Below are positions 54,523-63,502 of a stretch of DNA of 64,000 nucleotides, one piece after another. The notes beneath the pieces are model-generated. The model saw only the letters and a program-made list of their open reading frames with translations, was not told the DNA's origin and did no database searches. The position numbers and the translations under genes were made by a program. The stretch comes from Rhodobacter sp. (GTDB lineage: Bacteria; Pseudomonadota; Alphaproteobacteria; Rhodobacterales; Rhodobacteraceae): NCBI GenBank assembly GCA_020250445.1, contig JADCEF010000054.1, positions 1 to 64,000 of the forward strand, read 5' to 3'. Positions within the stretch are counted from its first letter, which is position 1. Each line of letters starts with the position of its first letter.

Positions 54523-55773
54523 ATGCGCTACTCAGGGTTCCGCGTGATTGCCGAGGCGCTGACCGGCCACAGGGGCTGGACCGCCGTCTGGCGCGATCCT
54601 GAGCCGCAGCCTGCCTATGACTACGTCATCGTGGGCGGGGGCGGCCATGGCCTGGCCACGGCTTACTACCTGGCCCGGGAATTCCGGCAGTCGCGCATCG
54701 CGGTGCTGGAAAAAGGATGGATCGGTGGCGGCAACGTGGGGCGCAACACCACGATCATCCGGTCGAACTACCTGTTGGACGGCAACCAGCCGTTCTACGA
54801 ATTCTCGCTGAAGCTTTGGGAAGGGCTGGAACAGGATTTCAACTACAACGCCATGGTCAGCCAGCGCGGCATCCTCAACCTGTTCCACAGCGATGCCCAG
54901 CGCGATGCCTATACCCGGCGCGGCAATGCGATGATCCTGCACGGGGCCGATGCACAATTGCTGAACCGCGATCAGGTCCGCGCGATGTATCCTTTCCTGA
55001 ACTTTGACAACGCCCGCTTTCCGATCAAGGGCGGTCTGCTGCAAAAGCGCGGCGGTACGGTGCGCCACGATGCCGTGGCCTGGGGCTATGCCCGCGGCGC
55101 CGATCAGCGGGGCGTGGACATCATCCAGAACTGCGAGGTTACGGGTTTTCGCATCGAACAGGGCCGGGTGCTGGGCGTGGATACCACCCGCGGGTTCATC
55201 GGCGCCGCAAAGGTCGGTGTGGCCGTGGCCGGATCGTCCGGGCCGGTGATGGCCAAGGCCGGGATGCGCCTGCCGATCGAAAGCCATGTGTTGCAGGCCT
55301 TCGTGTCGGAAGGGCTGAAGCCGGTGATCGATGGTGTGATGACCTTTGGCGCGGGGCATTTCTATGTCAGCCAGTCCGACAAGGGCGGCCTTGTCTTTGG
55401 CGGCGACATCGACGGCTACAATTCCTATGCGCAGCGCGGCAACCTGGCCGTGGTCGAGGATGTGGCCGAAGGTGGCATGGCCCTGATGCCGATGATCGGG
55501 CGGGCGCGGCTGCTGCGGACCTGGGGCGGGATCATGGACATGTCGATGGACGGCTCGCCCATCATCGACCGCACCGGGATCGACGGTCTCTACTTCAATG
55601 GCGGCTGGTGTTACGGCGGGTTCAAGGCGACACCGGCCAGCGGCTGGGTCTTTGCCCATCTGCTGGCCACCGACACGCCGCATCCCACCGCCACCGCCTA
55701 TCGCTTCGACAGGTTCCGCAAGGGGCTGATGATCGACGAAAAAGGGCAGGGCGCACAGCCCAACCTGCATTGA
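54523..55773 (+). CDS. soxB: Sarcosine oxidase beta subunit (or N-methylglutamate dehydrogenase-type)
   Basis: A 416-residue FAD amine oxidase, the catalytic core of heterotetrameric sarcosine oxidase. The FAD motif is VIVGGGGHGLATAYYLA (about residues 34-50), and His182 in VRHDAVAW corresponds to the histidine that carries covalent FMN in this family. It oxidises the N-methyl group of sarcosine (or an N-methylated amino acid). The start at 54523 has AAGGA upstream. It is followed by the delta, alpha and gamma genes in the usual order. A 123-base gap with a short ORF or hairpin separates it from the delta gene, wider than usual. Confidence 0.9.
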   Translation: MRYSGFRVIAEALTGHRGWTAVWRDPEPQPAYDYVIVGGGGHGLATAYYLAREFRQSRIAVLEKGWIGGGNVGRNTTIIRSNYLLDGNQPFYEFSLKLWEGLEQDFNYNAMVSQRGILNLFHSDAQRDAYTRRGNAMILHGADAQLLNRDQVRAMYPFLNFDNARFPIKGGLLQKRGGTVRHDAVAWGYARGADQRGVDIIQNCEVTGFRIEQGRVLGVDTTRGFIGAAKVGVAVAGSSGPVMAKAGMRLPIESHVLQAFVSEGLKPVIDGVMTFGAGHFYVSQSDKGGLVFGGDIDGYNSYAQRGNLAVVEDVAEGGMALMPMIGRARLLRTWGGIMDMSMDGSPIIDRTGIDGLYFNGGWCYGGFKATPASGWVFAHLLATDTPHPTATAYRFDRFRKGLMIDEKGQGAQPNLH

Positions 55774-55896
55774 AAGGGTGCCAGATGAGCGGTGATGATG
55801 CCCCCTGTGCTTTTGGGCCGAAAGGTTCGCTAAAGAAAGGCAAAGCGGCCCTTTCGTTGAAGATGAATACAAGATTGTCCGAAATGTGAAAGCCCC

Positions 55897-56184
55897 ATGA
55901 TCATCCCGCACCCCCTTCTTGGCCCGCGTGACGCGCAGGAATTCGTCTATCTGGGCGACGCCAGCCTGATCGACCGTCCTGATGGCCTGGCGGCCGATGC
56001 CGCCGACCGCTTTCATGACTATCTTTATCTGCGCGACAATCCTGCGGGGCTGCACCGCGAGCTTTGGTATCACGAACAGGGCGACCGGTCCTGGCTGGTG
56101 GTGACGCGCAACACGCTGACACACGAGATCACGCAAGTGGAACTGGCGCGCGACGTGGCGCGGGCACGGGGGCGCGGCAGGTGA
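55897..56184 (+). CDS. soxD: Sarcosine oxidase delta subunit, zinc-site cysteines absent
   Basis: A 95-residue protein with the SoxD overall sequence (GPRDAQEFVYLGDA, DYLYLRDNPAGLHRELWYHEQGDRSWLVVTR). Classical delta subunits begin IPCPYCGPR and bind zinc through three Cys and one His; here the N-terminus is IIPHPLLGPR and there is no cysteine in the protein. The paralogue type with this N-terminus accompanies a second set of sox-like genes in Rhodobacterales as I recall. It overlaps the alpha gene by GTGA. Confidence 0.85.
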   Translation: MIIPHPLLGPRDAQEFVYLGDASLIDRPDGLAADAADRFHDYLYLRDNPAGLHRELWYHEQGDRSWLVVTRNTLTHEITQVELARDVARARGRGR

Positions 56185-59132
56185 CACAGGACAACCGGAT
56201 CGCAGGCGGTCAGATCGACCGCAGCCGCAGCCTGCGCTTCACCTTCGACGGGCTGCCCTATCTGGGGCATCCCGGCGACACGCTGGCCTCCGCCCTGCTG
56301 GCCAATGGCGTGCGGCTTATGGGACGCAGTTTCAAGTATCACCGGCCGCGCGGGCCGATTGCCGCCGGGTCGGAAGAGCCGAATGCGCTGGTGGAACTGC
56401 GCAGCGGCGCGCGGCGCGAGCCCAATACACGGGCCACCACGGTTGAGGTGTTCGACGGGCTGGAGGCGCAAAGCCAGAACCGCTGGCCGTCGCTGAGGTT
56501 CGATGCGCTGTCGGTCAACGACCGACTGTCGCCCTTCTTTGCGGCGGGCTTTTATTACAAGACCTTCATGTGGCCGGCCGCGTTCTGGGAGAAGGTCTAT
56601 GAACCGCTGATCCGCCGCGCGGCCGGCCTTGGATCCCTGTCGGTGCAGGAGGATCCGGATGCCTGTGACAAGGGCTTTCTGCATTGTGACCTGCTGATCA
56701 TCGGCGCGGGGCCAGCGGGCCTGGCCGCCGCCCTGACCGCCGGGCGCAGCGGGGCGCGGGTGATCCTGGCGGATGAGGATTTCCGCATGGGCGGGCGGCT
56801 GAATGCCGAAACGCATGCCATCGGCGGTCAGTCCGGGGCAGACTGGGCGGCGCAGTCCGTGGCGGAACTGGCGCAGATGGGGGGCGTCCGGCTTCTGCCG
56901 CGCACGACCGTGCTGGGGGCCTATGACCACGGCATCTATTCGGCGGTCGAACGCGTGTCGGATCACCTTGCCGAACCCCTGCCCGGCAAGCCGCGCCAGA
57001 CGCTGTGGCGCATCTATTCGCGCCGTGCGATCCTGTGCGGCGGGGCGATCGAGCGGCCCATCGCCTTTGAAAACAACGACCGCCCCGGCATTTTGCTGGC
57101 GGGTGCCTTGCGTGCCTATGCCAACCGCTGGGGCGTGGCCGTGGGGCAGCGGGCCGCCGTCTTTACCAACAACGACGACGGCCTGCGCACGGCGCATGAC
57201 CTTGCCGCCAAGGGGGTTGAGATTGCCGCAGTGATCGACACACGCCCGGACGGCCCGCGTCTGGCGGACATGCCCCACTTTCAGGGGGCCGAAGTCATCG
57301 GTTCGGCGGGCCGTCTGGGGCTGTCCTCGATCACCCTGCGCGAGGCGTCGGGCCGGGTGCAGACCATCCGCTGCGATGCGCTGGGCGTCTCTGGCGGCTG
57401 GAACCCCAACCTGGGCCTGACCTCGCACCAGCGCGGCCGCCCGCTGTGGGACGAGCGACTTGCAGCCTTTGTGCCGGGCCCGGACGGCCCGCCGGGCCTG
57501 AGCGTGGCCGGGGCGGCCGGTGGCCATATGTCGACCCATGCCGCCCTGCAGACCGGGACCGGCCGCGCGGTGCAGGCGCTGTCCGACCTTGGCTTCGCGG
57601 CGGTCGCCCCCGAGGTGCCCCGGGCCGAAGACGCGCCCGTCTCGATCACCCCGATCTGGTATGTGCCCCATGGGAAGGGCCGGGCCTGGATCGATCCGCA
57701 GAACGATGTCACGGTCAAGGACATCAAGCTGGCCCATCAGGAAAACTTCCGCGCGGTCGAACATCTGAAGCGTTACACCACGCTGGGCATGGCGACAGAT
57801 CAGGGCAAGACCGGCAATGTCCTGGGCCTTGCGATCATGGCCGGGCTGACGGGGCAGAGCATTCCGCAGACCGGCACCACCGTCTTCCGCCCGCCGCATA
57901 CGCCTGTCGCCCTTGCGGCGCTGGCGGGCCGGTCCACCGGCAAAGCGTTCCGCCCGACACGTCTGACCCCGTCGCACCGCTGGGCCACCGAACAGGGCGC
58001 GGTCTTTGTCGAGGTCGGCCTGTGGCTGCGCACGCAATGGCTGCCCCGGCCGGGGGAAACCACCTGGCGGCAGTCGGTGGACCGCGAAGTGCTGGCGACG
58101 CGGCAATCCGTGGGCATCTGTGATGTCACAACGCTGGGCAAGATCGACATTCAGGGCACGGATGCCGGTATCTTTCTGGACCGGGTCTATGCCAATACCT
58201 TTTCGACACTTGCCGTGGGCAAGGTGCGCTACGGGCTGATGCTGCGCGAAGACGGCATTGTCTTTGACGATGGCACCACCGCGCGCATGGCCGAACATGA
58301 ATATGTGATGACGACGACCACGGCCAATGCTGTGGGCGTGTTCCGTCATCTGGAATTCTGCCGCCAGTGCCTGTGGCCGGATCTGGACGTTCAGATCATC
58401 TCGACCACCGAAGCCTGGGCACAGTATTCCGTCGCCGGTCCCAATGCGCGCAGGCTGCTGGAAAAGATCGTCGATCAGGACATTTCCGACGCGGCCTTTC
58501 CCTATATGGCCTGCGGTGCGATCACGGTCTGCGGCGGATTGCGGGCGCGTCTGTTCCGCATCTCGTTCTCGGGCGAACTGGCTTATGAAATTGCCGTGCC
58601 GACCCGTTATGGCGATGCGATGATCCGTGCGCTGGTGGCTGCGGGACAGGAATTCGGCGCCGTGGTTTACGGGACGGAAGCCTTGGGTGTCATGCGGGTG
58701 GAAAAGGGCCATGTGGCGGGGAACGAGCTGAACGGCCAAAGCACGGCGCTGAACATGGGCCTGGGCAAGATGGTGTCGCGCAAGAAGGACGCCATCGGCA
58801 TGGTGCTGTCGGCGCGCGACGGCCTGGTGGCGGAAGACGGCCTGCGGCTGGTGGGCGTGCGCCCGGTTGATCCGGCGCAGCCCTTGACGGCGGGCAGCCA
58901 TTTTCTGGCGCAGGGCGCGCCGGCCACGGCCGCGCATGACGATGGCTGGCTGACCTCGGTGGTCTATTCGCCGAACCTTGGCCATGCGATTGCGCTGGGC
59001 TATCTCAGGAACGGGTCTGCGCGCATCGGCGAACGGCTGCGCGCGGTGAACCTGCTGGCCGGAACCGATACGCCGGTCGAAATCGTCAGCCCGCATTTCA
59101 TCGATCCGGAAGGGAGCCGCCTTCGTGCCTGA
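56181..59132 (+). CDS. soxA: Sarcosine oxidase alpha subunit (or NMG dehydrogenase-type)
   Basis: A 983-residue subunit. The first 95 residues resemble a 2Fe-2S-ferredoxin-like fold without the cluster, then an NAD-type Rossmann domain (IIGAGPAGLAAALTAGRSGARV, about residues 175-195), a CGGAIERPIAFENND segment, a linker, and a C-terminal GcvT-like tetrahydrofolate-binding domain (from about 615; GVCD-like SVGICDVTTLGKIDIQG). It accepts the methylene group onto tetrahydrofolate. The start is GTG at 56181, overlapping soxD by GTGA; upstream sequence belongs to soxD. Confidence 0.92.
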   Translation: MTQDNRIAGGQIDRSRSLRFTFDGLPYLGHPGDTLASALLANGVRLMGRSFKYHRPRGPIAAGSEEPNALVELRSGARREPNTRATTVEVFDGLEAQSQNRWPSLRFDALSVNDRLSPFFAAGFYYKTFMWPAAFWEKVYEPLIRRAAGLGSLSVQEDPDACDKGFLHCDLLIIGAGPAGLAAALTAGRSGARVILADEDFRMGGRLNAETHAIGGQSGADWAAQSVAELAQMGGVRLLPRTTVLGAYDHGIYSAVERVSDHLAEPLPGKPRQTLWRIYSRRAILCGGAIERPIAFENNDRPGILLAGALRAYANRWGVAVGQRAAVFTNNDDGLRTAHDLAAKGVEIAAVIDTRPDGPRLADMPHFQGAEVIGSAGRLGLSSITLREASGRVQTIRCDALGVSGGWNPNLGLTSHQRGRPLWDERLAAFVPGPDGPPGLSVAGAAGGHMSTHAALQTGTGRAVQALSDLGFAAVAPEVPRAEDAPVSITPIWYVPHGKGRAWIDPQNDVTVKDIKLAHQENFRAVEHLKRYTTLGMATDQGKTGNVLGLAIMAGLTGQSIPQTGTTVFRPPHTPVALAALAGRSTGKAFRPTRLTPSHRWATEQGAVFVEVGLWLRTQWLPRPGETTWRQSVDREVLATRQSVGICDVTTLGKIDIQGTDAGIFLDRVYANTFSTLAVGKVRYGLMLREDGIVFDDGTTARMAEHEYVMTTTTANAVGVFRHLEFCRQCLWPDLDVQIISTTEAWAQYSVAGPNARRLLEKIVDQDISDAAFPYMACGAITVCGGLRARLFRISFSGELAYEIAVPTRYGDAMIRALVAAGQEFGAVVYGTEALGVMRVEKGHVAGNELNGQSTALNMGLGKMVSRKKDAIGMVLSARDGLVAEDGLRLVGVRPVDPAQPLTAGSHFLAQGAPATAAHDDGWLTSVVYSPNLGHAIALGYLRNGSARIGERLRAVNLLAGTDTPVEIVSPHFIDPEGSRLRA

Positions 59133-59688
59133 GCATCGCCTTGCCCCGCTGACCGCACTTGGTCATCCCGATCCGATGGTGGTCACCGTCGGCCCCGTCA
59201 CCCTGGCCGAGCACACCGATATCGCCCTTGCCTCTCTTGCCGCCCGGCGCGGGCGCGAGGGCGATGTCGCGGCGGCGGCACAGGCCATTGGCCTGCCGCT
59301 GCCCGGTCCGGGCCGCCATGCCGCCGGCCCGGTCTGGTCGGCCTTCTGGCTTGGCCCGGATCAGTGGATGGTCGAGGCCGCCTTTCAGACCCATGAGGAT
59401 ATCGTTGCGGTCCTGCGCCCGGCCTTCGGCACAGCCGCGTCCATCACCGAACAGACCGACGCCTGGGTGCGCTTCGATCTGGCCGGGGATGATCTTGCGG
59501 CCGCCTTTGAACGGCTTTGTGCGCTGGATGTCCGGTCGATGCAGCCGGGTGATGCCAGCCGGACGGTGATTGAACACCTTGGCACCTTTGTGATCCGGGG
59601 CAGGGGCGGCATCACGGTTCTGGGCCCGCGCTCCGCAGCCCGGTCCCTGCACCACGCCCTGGTCACGGCCCTGCGCAGTGCCTTCTGA
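59125..59688 (+). CDS. soxG: Sarcosine oxidase gamma subunit
   Basis: A 187-residue protein of the SoxG family, which resembles part of the GcvT fold and completes the heterotetramer. It has the gamma-type features GPDQWMVEA, ITEQTDAWVRFDLAG and a C-terminal FVIRGRGGITVLGPRSAA. It overlaps the soxA end by eight bases, which couples their translation. It is the last gene of the operon. Confidence 0.88.
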   Translation: MPEHRLAPLTALGHPDPMVVTVGPVTLAEHTDIALASLAARRGREGDVAAAAQAIGLPLPGPGRHAAGPVWSAFWLGPDQWMVEAAFQTHEDIVAVLRPAFGTAASITEQTDAWVRFDLAGDDLAAAFERLCALDVRSMQPGDASRTVIEHLGTFVIRGRGGITVLGPRSAARSLHHALVTALRSAF

Positions 59689-59784
59689 ACGGTCTCTGTC
59701 AGGGCAGTGGCATTTCTTCCTGACTGGGGTATGATCACCCGAAGGAAAAATCTGGCGGTCTGATTTCACCCAAAGGCAACAGCC

Positions 59785-60450
59785 ATGCCCGACGATCAGG
59801 AAGACTTTTCCACCACCCTGCCCAGAGGCAAGCCGGTGTTCAATCAGGACCCCCACCGCGTCAGGGAGCTGAGCGAGCGCACCCTTGAACTGGCCATCGG
59901 GCGCGAGGTGCGGGCCTGCCGCCGCCAGCAGGGCATGACCGTGGCCGATCTGGCCGAGGCGACGGGCCTGTCGATCGGGATGCTGTCCAAGATCGAGAAT
60001 GGCATCACCTCGCCGTCGCTGACCACGCTGCAGATTCTGGCGCATGCCTTTTCCACGCCGATCACCAGCTTTTTCCGCCGGTTCGAGGAACGGCGCGAGG
60101 TGCAGCATGTCAAGGCGGGCGACCATGTGGAGATCGAGCGGCGGGGTACGCGGGCGGGGCACCAGTACAACCTGCTGGGCCATATCGGATCGAATTCCTC
60201 GGGCGTGGTGGTGGAACCCTATCTGATCACCCTGACCGAAGCGTCGGATGTGTTCCCCACCTTCCAGCATGACGGGATCGAACTGCTTTACATGCTGGAG
60301 GGAGAGGTGCAGTACCGCCACGGGGATCAGCTGTTTCACCTTCGCCCCGGCGACAGCCTGTTCTTCGATGCCGATGCCCGGCATGGCCCGGAGGTTCTGG
60401 TCAAGCTGCCCGCGCGGTACTTGTCGGTGATTTCTTACCCGCAGGCGTAG
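59785..60450 (+). CDS. XRE family regulator with C-terminal cupin domain
   Basis: A 221-residue regulator. The helix-turn-helix (LAEATGLSIGMLSKIENGITSPSLTTL, about residues 55-80) is followed by a cupin beta-barrel (from about residue 140) with LYMLEGEVQYRHGDQLFHLRPGDSLFFDA. This class binds small amines or amino acids and controls adjacent catabolic genes. It lies 97 bases after soxG on the same strand, so it probably controls the sox operon and perhaps glxBC. The convergent AHH-like gene overlaps its last 50 bases. Confidence 0.9.
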   Translation: MPDDQEDFSTTLPRGKPVFNQDPHRVRELSERTLELAIGREVRACRRQQGMTVADLAEATGLSIGMLSKIENGITSPSLTTLQILAHAFSTPITSFFRRFEERREVQHVKAGDHVEIERRGTRAGHQYNLLGHIGSNSSGVVVEPYLITLTEASDVFPTFQHDGIELLYMLEGEVQYRHGDQLFHLRPGDSLFFDADARHGPEVLVKLPARYLSVISYPQA

Positions 60451-60802
60451 AGGAAAGGGCCCCCATCGCCGGCGCATCGTGTCCAGCCAATTCTTCCCGC
60501 AGGCCAGCGTGACGTGCCACGCAAAGCAACTGGCGCAGGTATCCCCTGTCTGGTGAACCTTCACCTGCATCGAAAACCTGAACCGGGAAAAGATGGTGGG
60601 CTTCGAAAGCGCTGTCCGTCAACTTGGTGATCTGTGCTGTTGTCAGCCCCGGCGGGGCATTCTTTGCGGCGATCTCGGCAAGGTCCCTGGCCTTTGCAGT
60701 TCTTTTGAAGTTGAACTTTGGCTCCGTCGTCGATGCAGGGCTGACAGTCTGCGGCACCGCCCCGCCCGTCATCGCCTCAAGGGAAAAGAAACCGCCATCC
60801 AT
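60401..60802 (-). CDS. AHH-type nuclease toxin domain protein, probably C-terminal cassette
   Basis: A 133-residue protein with a low-complexity Thr/Pro/Ser leader (VSPASTTEPKFNFKRTAKA) and the motif FEAHHLFPVQVFD, the AHH core (Ala-His-His) of an HNH/endonuclease-VII-like toxin domain found in polymorphic toxins. The sequence after the motif (ending KSPTSTARAA) is poor in domain residues, so it may be truncated; its stop lies inside the convergent XRE gene. There is no secretion or N-terminal region. The ATG at 60802 overlaps the stop of the upstream immunity-like gene by one base, so they are translationally coupled. Confidence 0.5.
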   Translation of the reverse strand: MDGGFFSLEAMTGGAVPQTVSPASTTEPKFNFKRTAKARDLAEIAAKNAPPGLTTAQITKLTDSAFEAHHLFPVQVFDAGEGSPDRGYLRQLLCVARHAGLREELAGHDAPAMGALSSTPAGKKSPTSTARAA

Positions 60803-61593
60803 CACGGGATCACTCCGATAAACTCGCCACGTTTGACCTGGTAATCTTCATGCGTCTTGCGCACTTCGCGCAGCCCGGTCAGGCCCGCCGCCTTCAGCAC
60901 GCGAAAGGTTTCGGCCCGGTACACCGGGGCGTCGCATTGGAGGTTCCCCGCCCAGAAGGGCAGCGTCTGCAGAAATTCGCGCAGCGCGCTGTTGTGCAGA
61001 ATGTCATAGCGCCCTCTGCGGTCGGGAATTGCGTAGAACATATAGGTCAGGGGTATGGAGGGCAGTTTCCGGCCCTGTTCCTTTTCAAGGATATCGGCGA
61101 TGCCCACCAGAAAGTTCACGTGATGGCGTTGCACCCAGTGAAAGAACGGCCGGTCCAGCGGCGTGCCGCCCTTGGACAGGATCCTGGCCGGCCAGAAATA
61201 ACTGCCGCCCGGAAACTGATCTTCCAGCAGATGCATGGCCCGTTCGCTGACAATGCCCAGGCCCAGAGCGCCGCAAATATCGGGGATCAGCGGAATGATC
61301 TTGTCATTGCTGACGGATAAATCAAAAACAAAGGGTGCAAAGGCCTGGGGCGGGGCTGTCAGCAGCTCATGATTCCACAGCGGCCCGACCCCGGCCGGCA
61401 GCGGCACTTCGGCCAGATAGGGCGAGGGACGCTTCCAGTCGGGGTAATCGATGGGAGTCGGGAAGCCTGAACGACCGGGAACATAGGCGAATGGGTTGTC
61501 TCCGACCATATTGTTGCAATGCGCGTAGAACATCGCCGCGTGGCGCGGGGTCAGTTCCGGCGGTTCTTCGATGAAGCGGGGGCTGTAGGTCAT
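60802..61593 (-). CDS. Imm11-like (DUF1629-like) immunity protein candidate
   Basis: A 263-residue soluble protein starting MTYSPRFIEEPPELTPRH, with GGAG seven bases upstream. Segments such as LGLGIVSERAMHLLEDQFPG, then PARILSKGGTPLDRPFF and the final VYRAETFRVLKAAGLTGLRE recall the imm11 family, whose members protect against neighbouring toxins and are often encoded beside AHH-domain toxins. No signal peptide or membrane segment is seen. It forms a two-gene unit with the AHH gene downstream. The assignment is inferred; it may be another immunity or unknown family. Confidence 0.5.
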   Translation of the reverse strand: MTYSPRFIEEPPELTPRHAAMFYAHCNNMVGDNPFAYVPGRSGFPTPIDYPDWKRPSPYLAEVPLPAGVGPLWNHELLTAPPQAFAPFVFDLSVSNDKIIPLIPDICGALGLGIVSERAMHLLEDQFPGGSYFWPARILSKGGTPLDRPFFHWVQRHHVNFLVGIADILEKEQGRKLPSIPLTYMFYAIPDRRGRYDILHNSALREFLQTLPFWAGNLQCDAPVYRAETFRVLKAAGLTGLREVRKTHEDYQVKRGEFIGVIP

Positions 61594-61982
61594 GGGGTAT
61601 CTCCATCGAAGGGGGGTCTGCGGCTGCCCCCCGCCCCGCCGTCCGGCCCCGCCGTGCGCCAGGCCACCGCCGCCGCCAATCCGCGCGGTCCCGCGCCAAA
61701 CACCGTCAAAACCATCTGCACACACCCACAGCCGACACCTGCTGCCGGGCGGATCATCCGCCCTGCCGGGGCAGGGTGTTTCAGATTTGGTCAAGCTGTC
61801 AACGTTTCATTGAAATTTGATGCTGAGCGGCAGGTGAACTGAGGTAAGCTGTCGCCAATCGGCCCGATCAGGGCACAAGACCCGCAGCTTTTGGGAATAT
61901 CTTCATTCGATCATGTGTTCAGGGGCAATCGGACCCCTGATGAAGATGCGGTTCGGGTGAACGGGGGGGTTGCCCCGCCCCC
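61594..61982. other. Intergenic stretch upstream of the immunity-like gene
   Basis: No protein recognised. The part close to the gene (61600-61780) is very GC-rich and low in complexity on both strands; the part near 61790-61920 is AT-richer (GTTTCATTGAAATTTGATG) and is the likely promoter region for the minus-strand toxin/immunity unit. Confidence 0.4.
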
Positions 61983-62168
61983 TAATCCTCGGCCTGGCAC
62001 CCCGGCGCGGTGGGCGTGCCGTTATCGAACTGCGCCAGATAATCCACCATGATCGGCTTGTTGCGCAGAAAGCCCTTACAGGCGGCCAGCTCGTCCGGCA
62101 GGTCGCGGATCACCCGGTGCAGGCGGCGGGCCCATTTCGGCTGCGGTGCCAGTCCGACGACCCCACTT
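61983..62168 (-). pseudogene. C-terminal remnant of an unidentified gene
   Basis: The minus strand has a frame of about 60 codons with good protein character (PKWARRLHRVIRDLPDELAA then CKGFLRNKPIMVDYLAQFDN and a final TPTAPGCQAED) ending at a TAG, but a stop cuts it upstream and no start is available. The reading is clearly protein-like compared with its surroundings, so it appears to be the C-terminus of a gene whose body has been lost. I do not recognise the family. Confidence 0.4.
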
Positions 62169-62603
62169 CAGCCCGCCGGGCGGAAGAGGGTCTGCAAGTC
62201 CACCCGCCGGTGCCTGCACCGCCCGGCAGGCTCCGATCGCGATGCGGCGGCTTGGCCCGCTTCCCTGCCGCAGCCGCACCCGTCGCCGAAGGACGGGGGT
62301 CGCCCTGCTTCGGGCGATCTCCGGCCCTGCGGCTTGCGGCAGGCGGCCCTTGGGACGAAACAGGTGTTGCCCGGCGTGAAATTCCTTCCCTGTGCCCGAT
62401 CTTGCGGCAGCGAGACCGCAGAAAAGATGCATCCTCGCAGCGGCGGACAGGGCGGAATGTCTGAACCGACCGGTCCGTTGCGGGCGTCGTCGCGCCGGAG
62501 CTGACCCGGGCAAATTGCCCAGTAGTAAACAAAGTTTCTTCACAGTTGAACAAGGCACGCTTGGATGTTAACCTGCGGCGAATGACCACAAGGGAGTCGA
62601 ACC
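62169..62603. other. Intergenic stretch upstream of glxB
   Basis: GC-rich frames of no recognised family fill 62169-62500. The last 90 bases (AAACAAAGTTTCTTCACAG to the start) are AT-richer and are the likely promoter of glxBC; AGGGAG serves as glxB ribosome binding site. No clear hairpin was seen. Confidence 0.4.
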
Positions 62604-63500
62604 ATGTGCGGCATCGTCGGACTTTTCCTGAAGGACCCCGCGCTTGAACCGAAGCTGGGGGCAATGCTGACAGAGATGCTGATCACCATGACAGATCGCG
62701 GTCCTGACAGCGCAGGCATCGCGATCTATGGCCATCCGGTGCACGGGCAAGCGAAGCTGACCGTGCAGTCACCGGAACCCGATAAAGATTTCAAGGGGTT
62801 GGCCGATGATCTTTCGGCATTGATCGGCGCCCCTGTAACGGGCGACATCAAGGACACCCACATTGTCCTTCACCTGCCCGCAGACCGGCTGGAGGAGGCG
62901 CGGGCGGCGCTTGCAGGCTTGCGTCCCTCTGCCACGGTCATGAGCGCGGGCGAAGGGATCGAGATCTACAAGGAGGTCGGCCTGCCGAAAGACGTGGCCG
63001 CACGCTTTGGTCTGGGAAAGATGCCGGGCACCCACGGCATCGGCCACACCCGCATGGCCACCGAATCGGCCGTGACCACCGCCGGGGCGCATCCGTTTTC
63101 GACCGGGCCGGACCAGTGCCTTGTTCACAACGGGTCCCTGTCCAACCACAATTCGGTGCGCCGTGTTCTGAAGCGCGCCGGAATGACCTTTCGCACCGAA
63201 AACGACACCGAGGTGGCCGCAGCCTTTCTGACCCACAAGATGCATGAAGGCGCGAACCTTGGCGAGGCGATGGAAGCCACGCTGACGGACCTTGATGGCT
63301 TTTTCACCTTCGTCGTCGGCACGAAGGACGGCTTCGGCGTGGTGCGCGACCCCATCGCCTGCAAACCGGCCGTGATGGCCGAAACCGATCAATATGTGGC
63401 TTTCGGGTCGGAGTACCGGGCGATGGTCAACCTGCCGGGCATCGACACCGCCCGCGTCTGGGAACCGGAGCCTGCCACCGTCTACTTCTGGGAACGCTGA
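62604..63500 (+). CDS. glxB: Class II glutamine amidotransferase, GlxB/MgsA type
   Basis: A 298-residue N-terminal-nucleophile amidotransferase starting MCGIVGLF, with Cys2 as the catalytic nucleophile after removal of Met, and later RMATESAV and HNGSLSNHNSVR substrate-binding segments. It is a stand-alone glutamine amidotransferase domain related to the N-terminus of glutamate synthase. In Sinorhizobium it is glxB; the same family supplies MgsA of N-methylglutamate synthase in methylotrophs. It is two bases from glxC and follows the sox operon and its regulator. Confidence 0.88.
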   Translation: MCGIVGLFLKDPALEPKLGAMLTEMLITMTDRGPDSAGIAIYGHPVHGQAKLTVQSPEPDKDFKGLADDLSALIGAPVTGDIKDTHIVLHLPADRLEEARAALAGLRPSATVMSAGEGIEIYKEVGLPKDVAARFGLGKMPGTHGIGHTRMATESAVTTAGAHPFSTGPDQCLVHNGSLSNHNSVRRVLKRAGMTFRTENDTEVAAAFLTHKMHEGANLGEAMEATLTDLDGFFTFVVGTKDGFGVVRDPIACKPAVMAETDQYVAFGSEYRAMVNLPGIDTARVWEPEPATVYFWER

Positions 63501-63502
63501 GA

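Noticed and set aside
56070-59096. 1008-codon open frame on the minus strand
   Set aside because: Opposite soxA, same composition effect; no recognisable domain.
60451-60844. Plus-strand open frames after the XRE gene
   Set aside because: They lie opposite the AHH-like gene, which has the better motif and start context.
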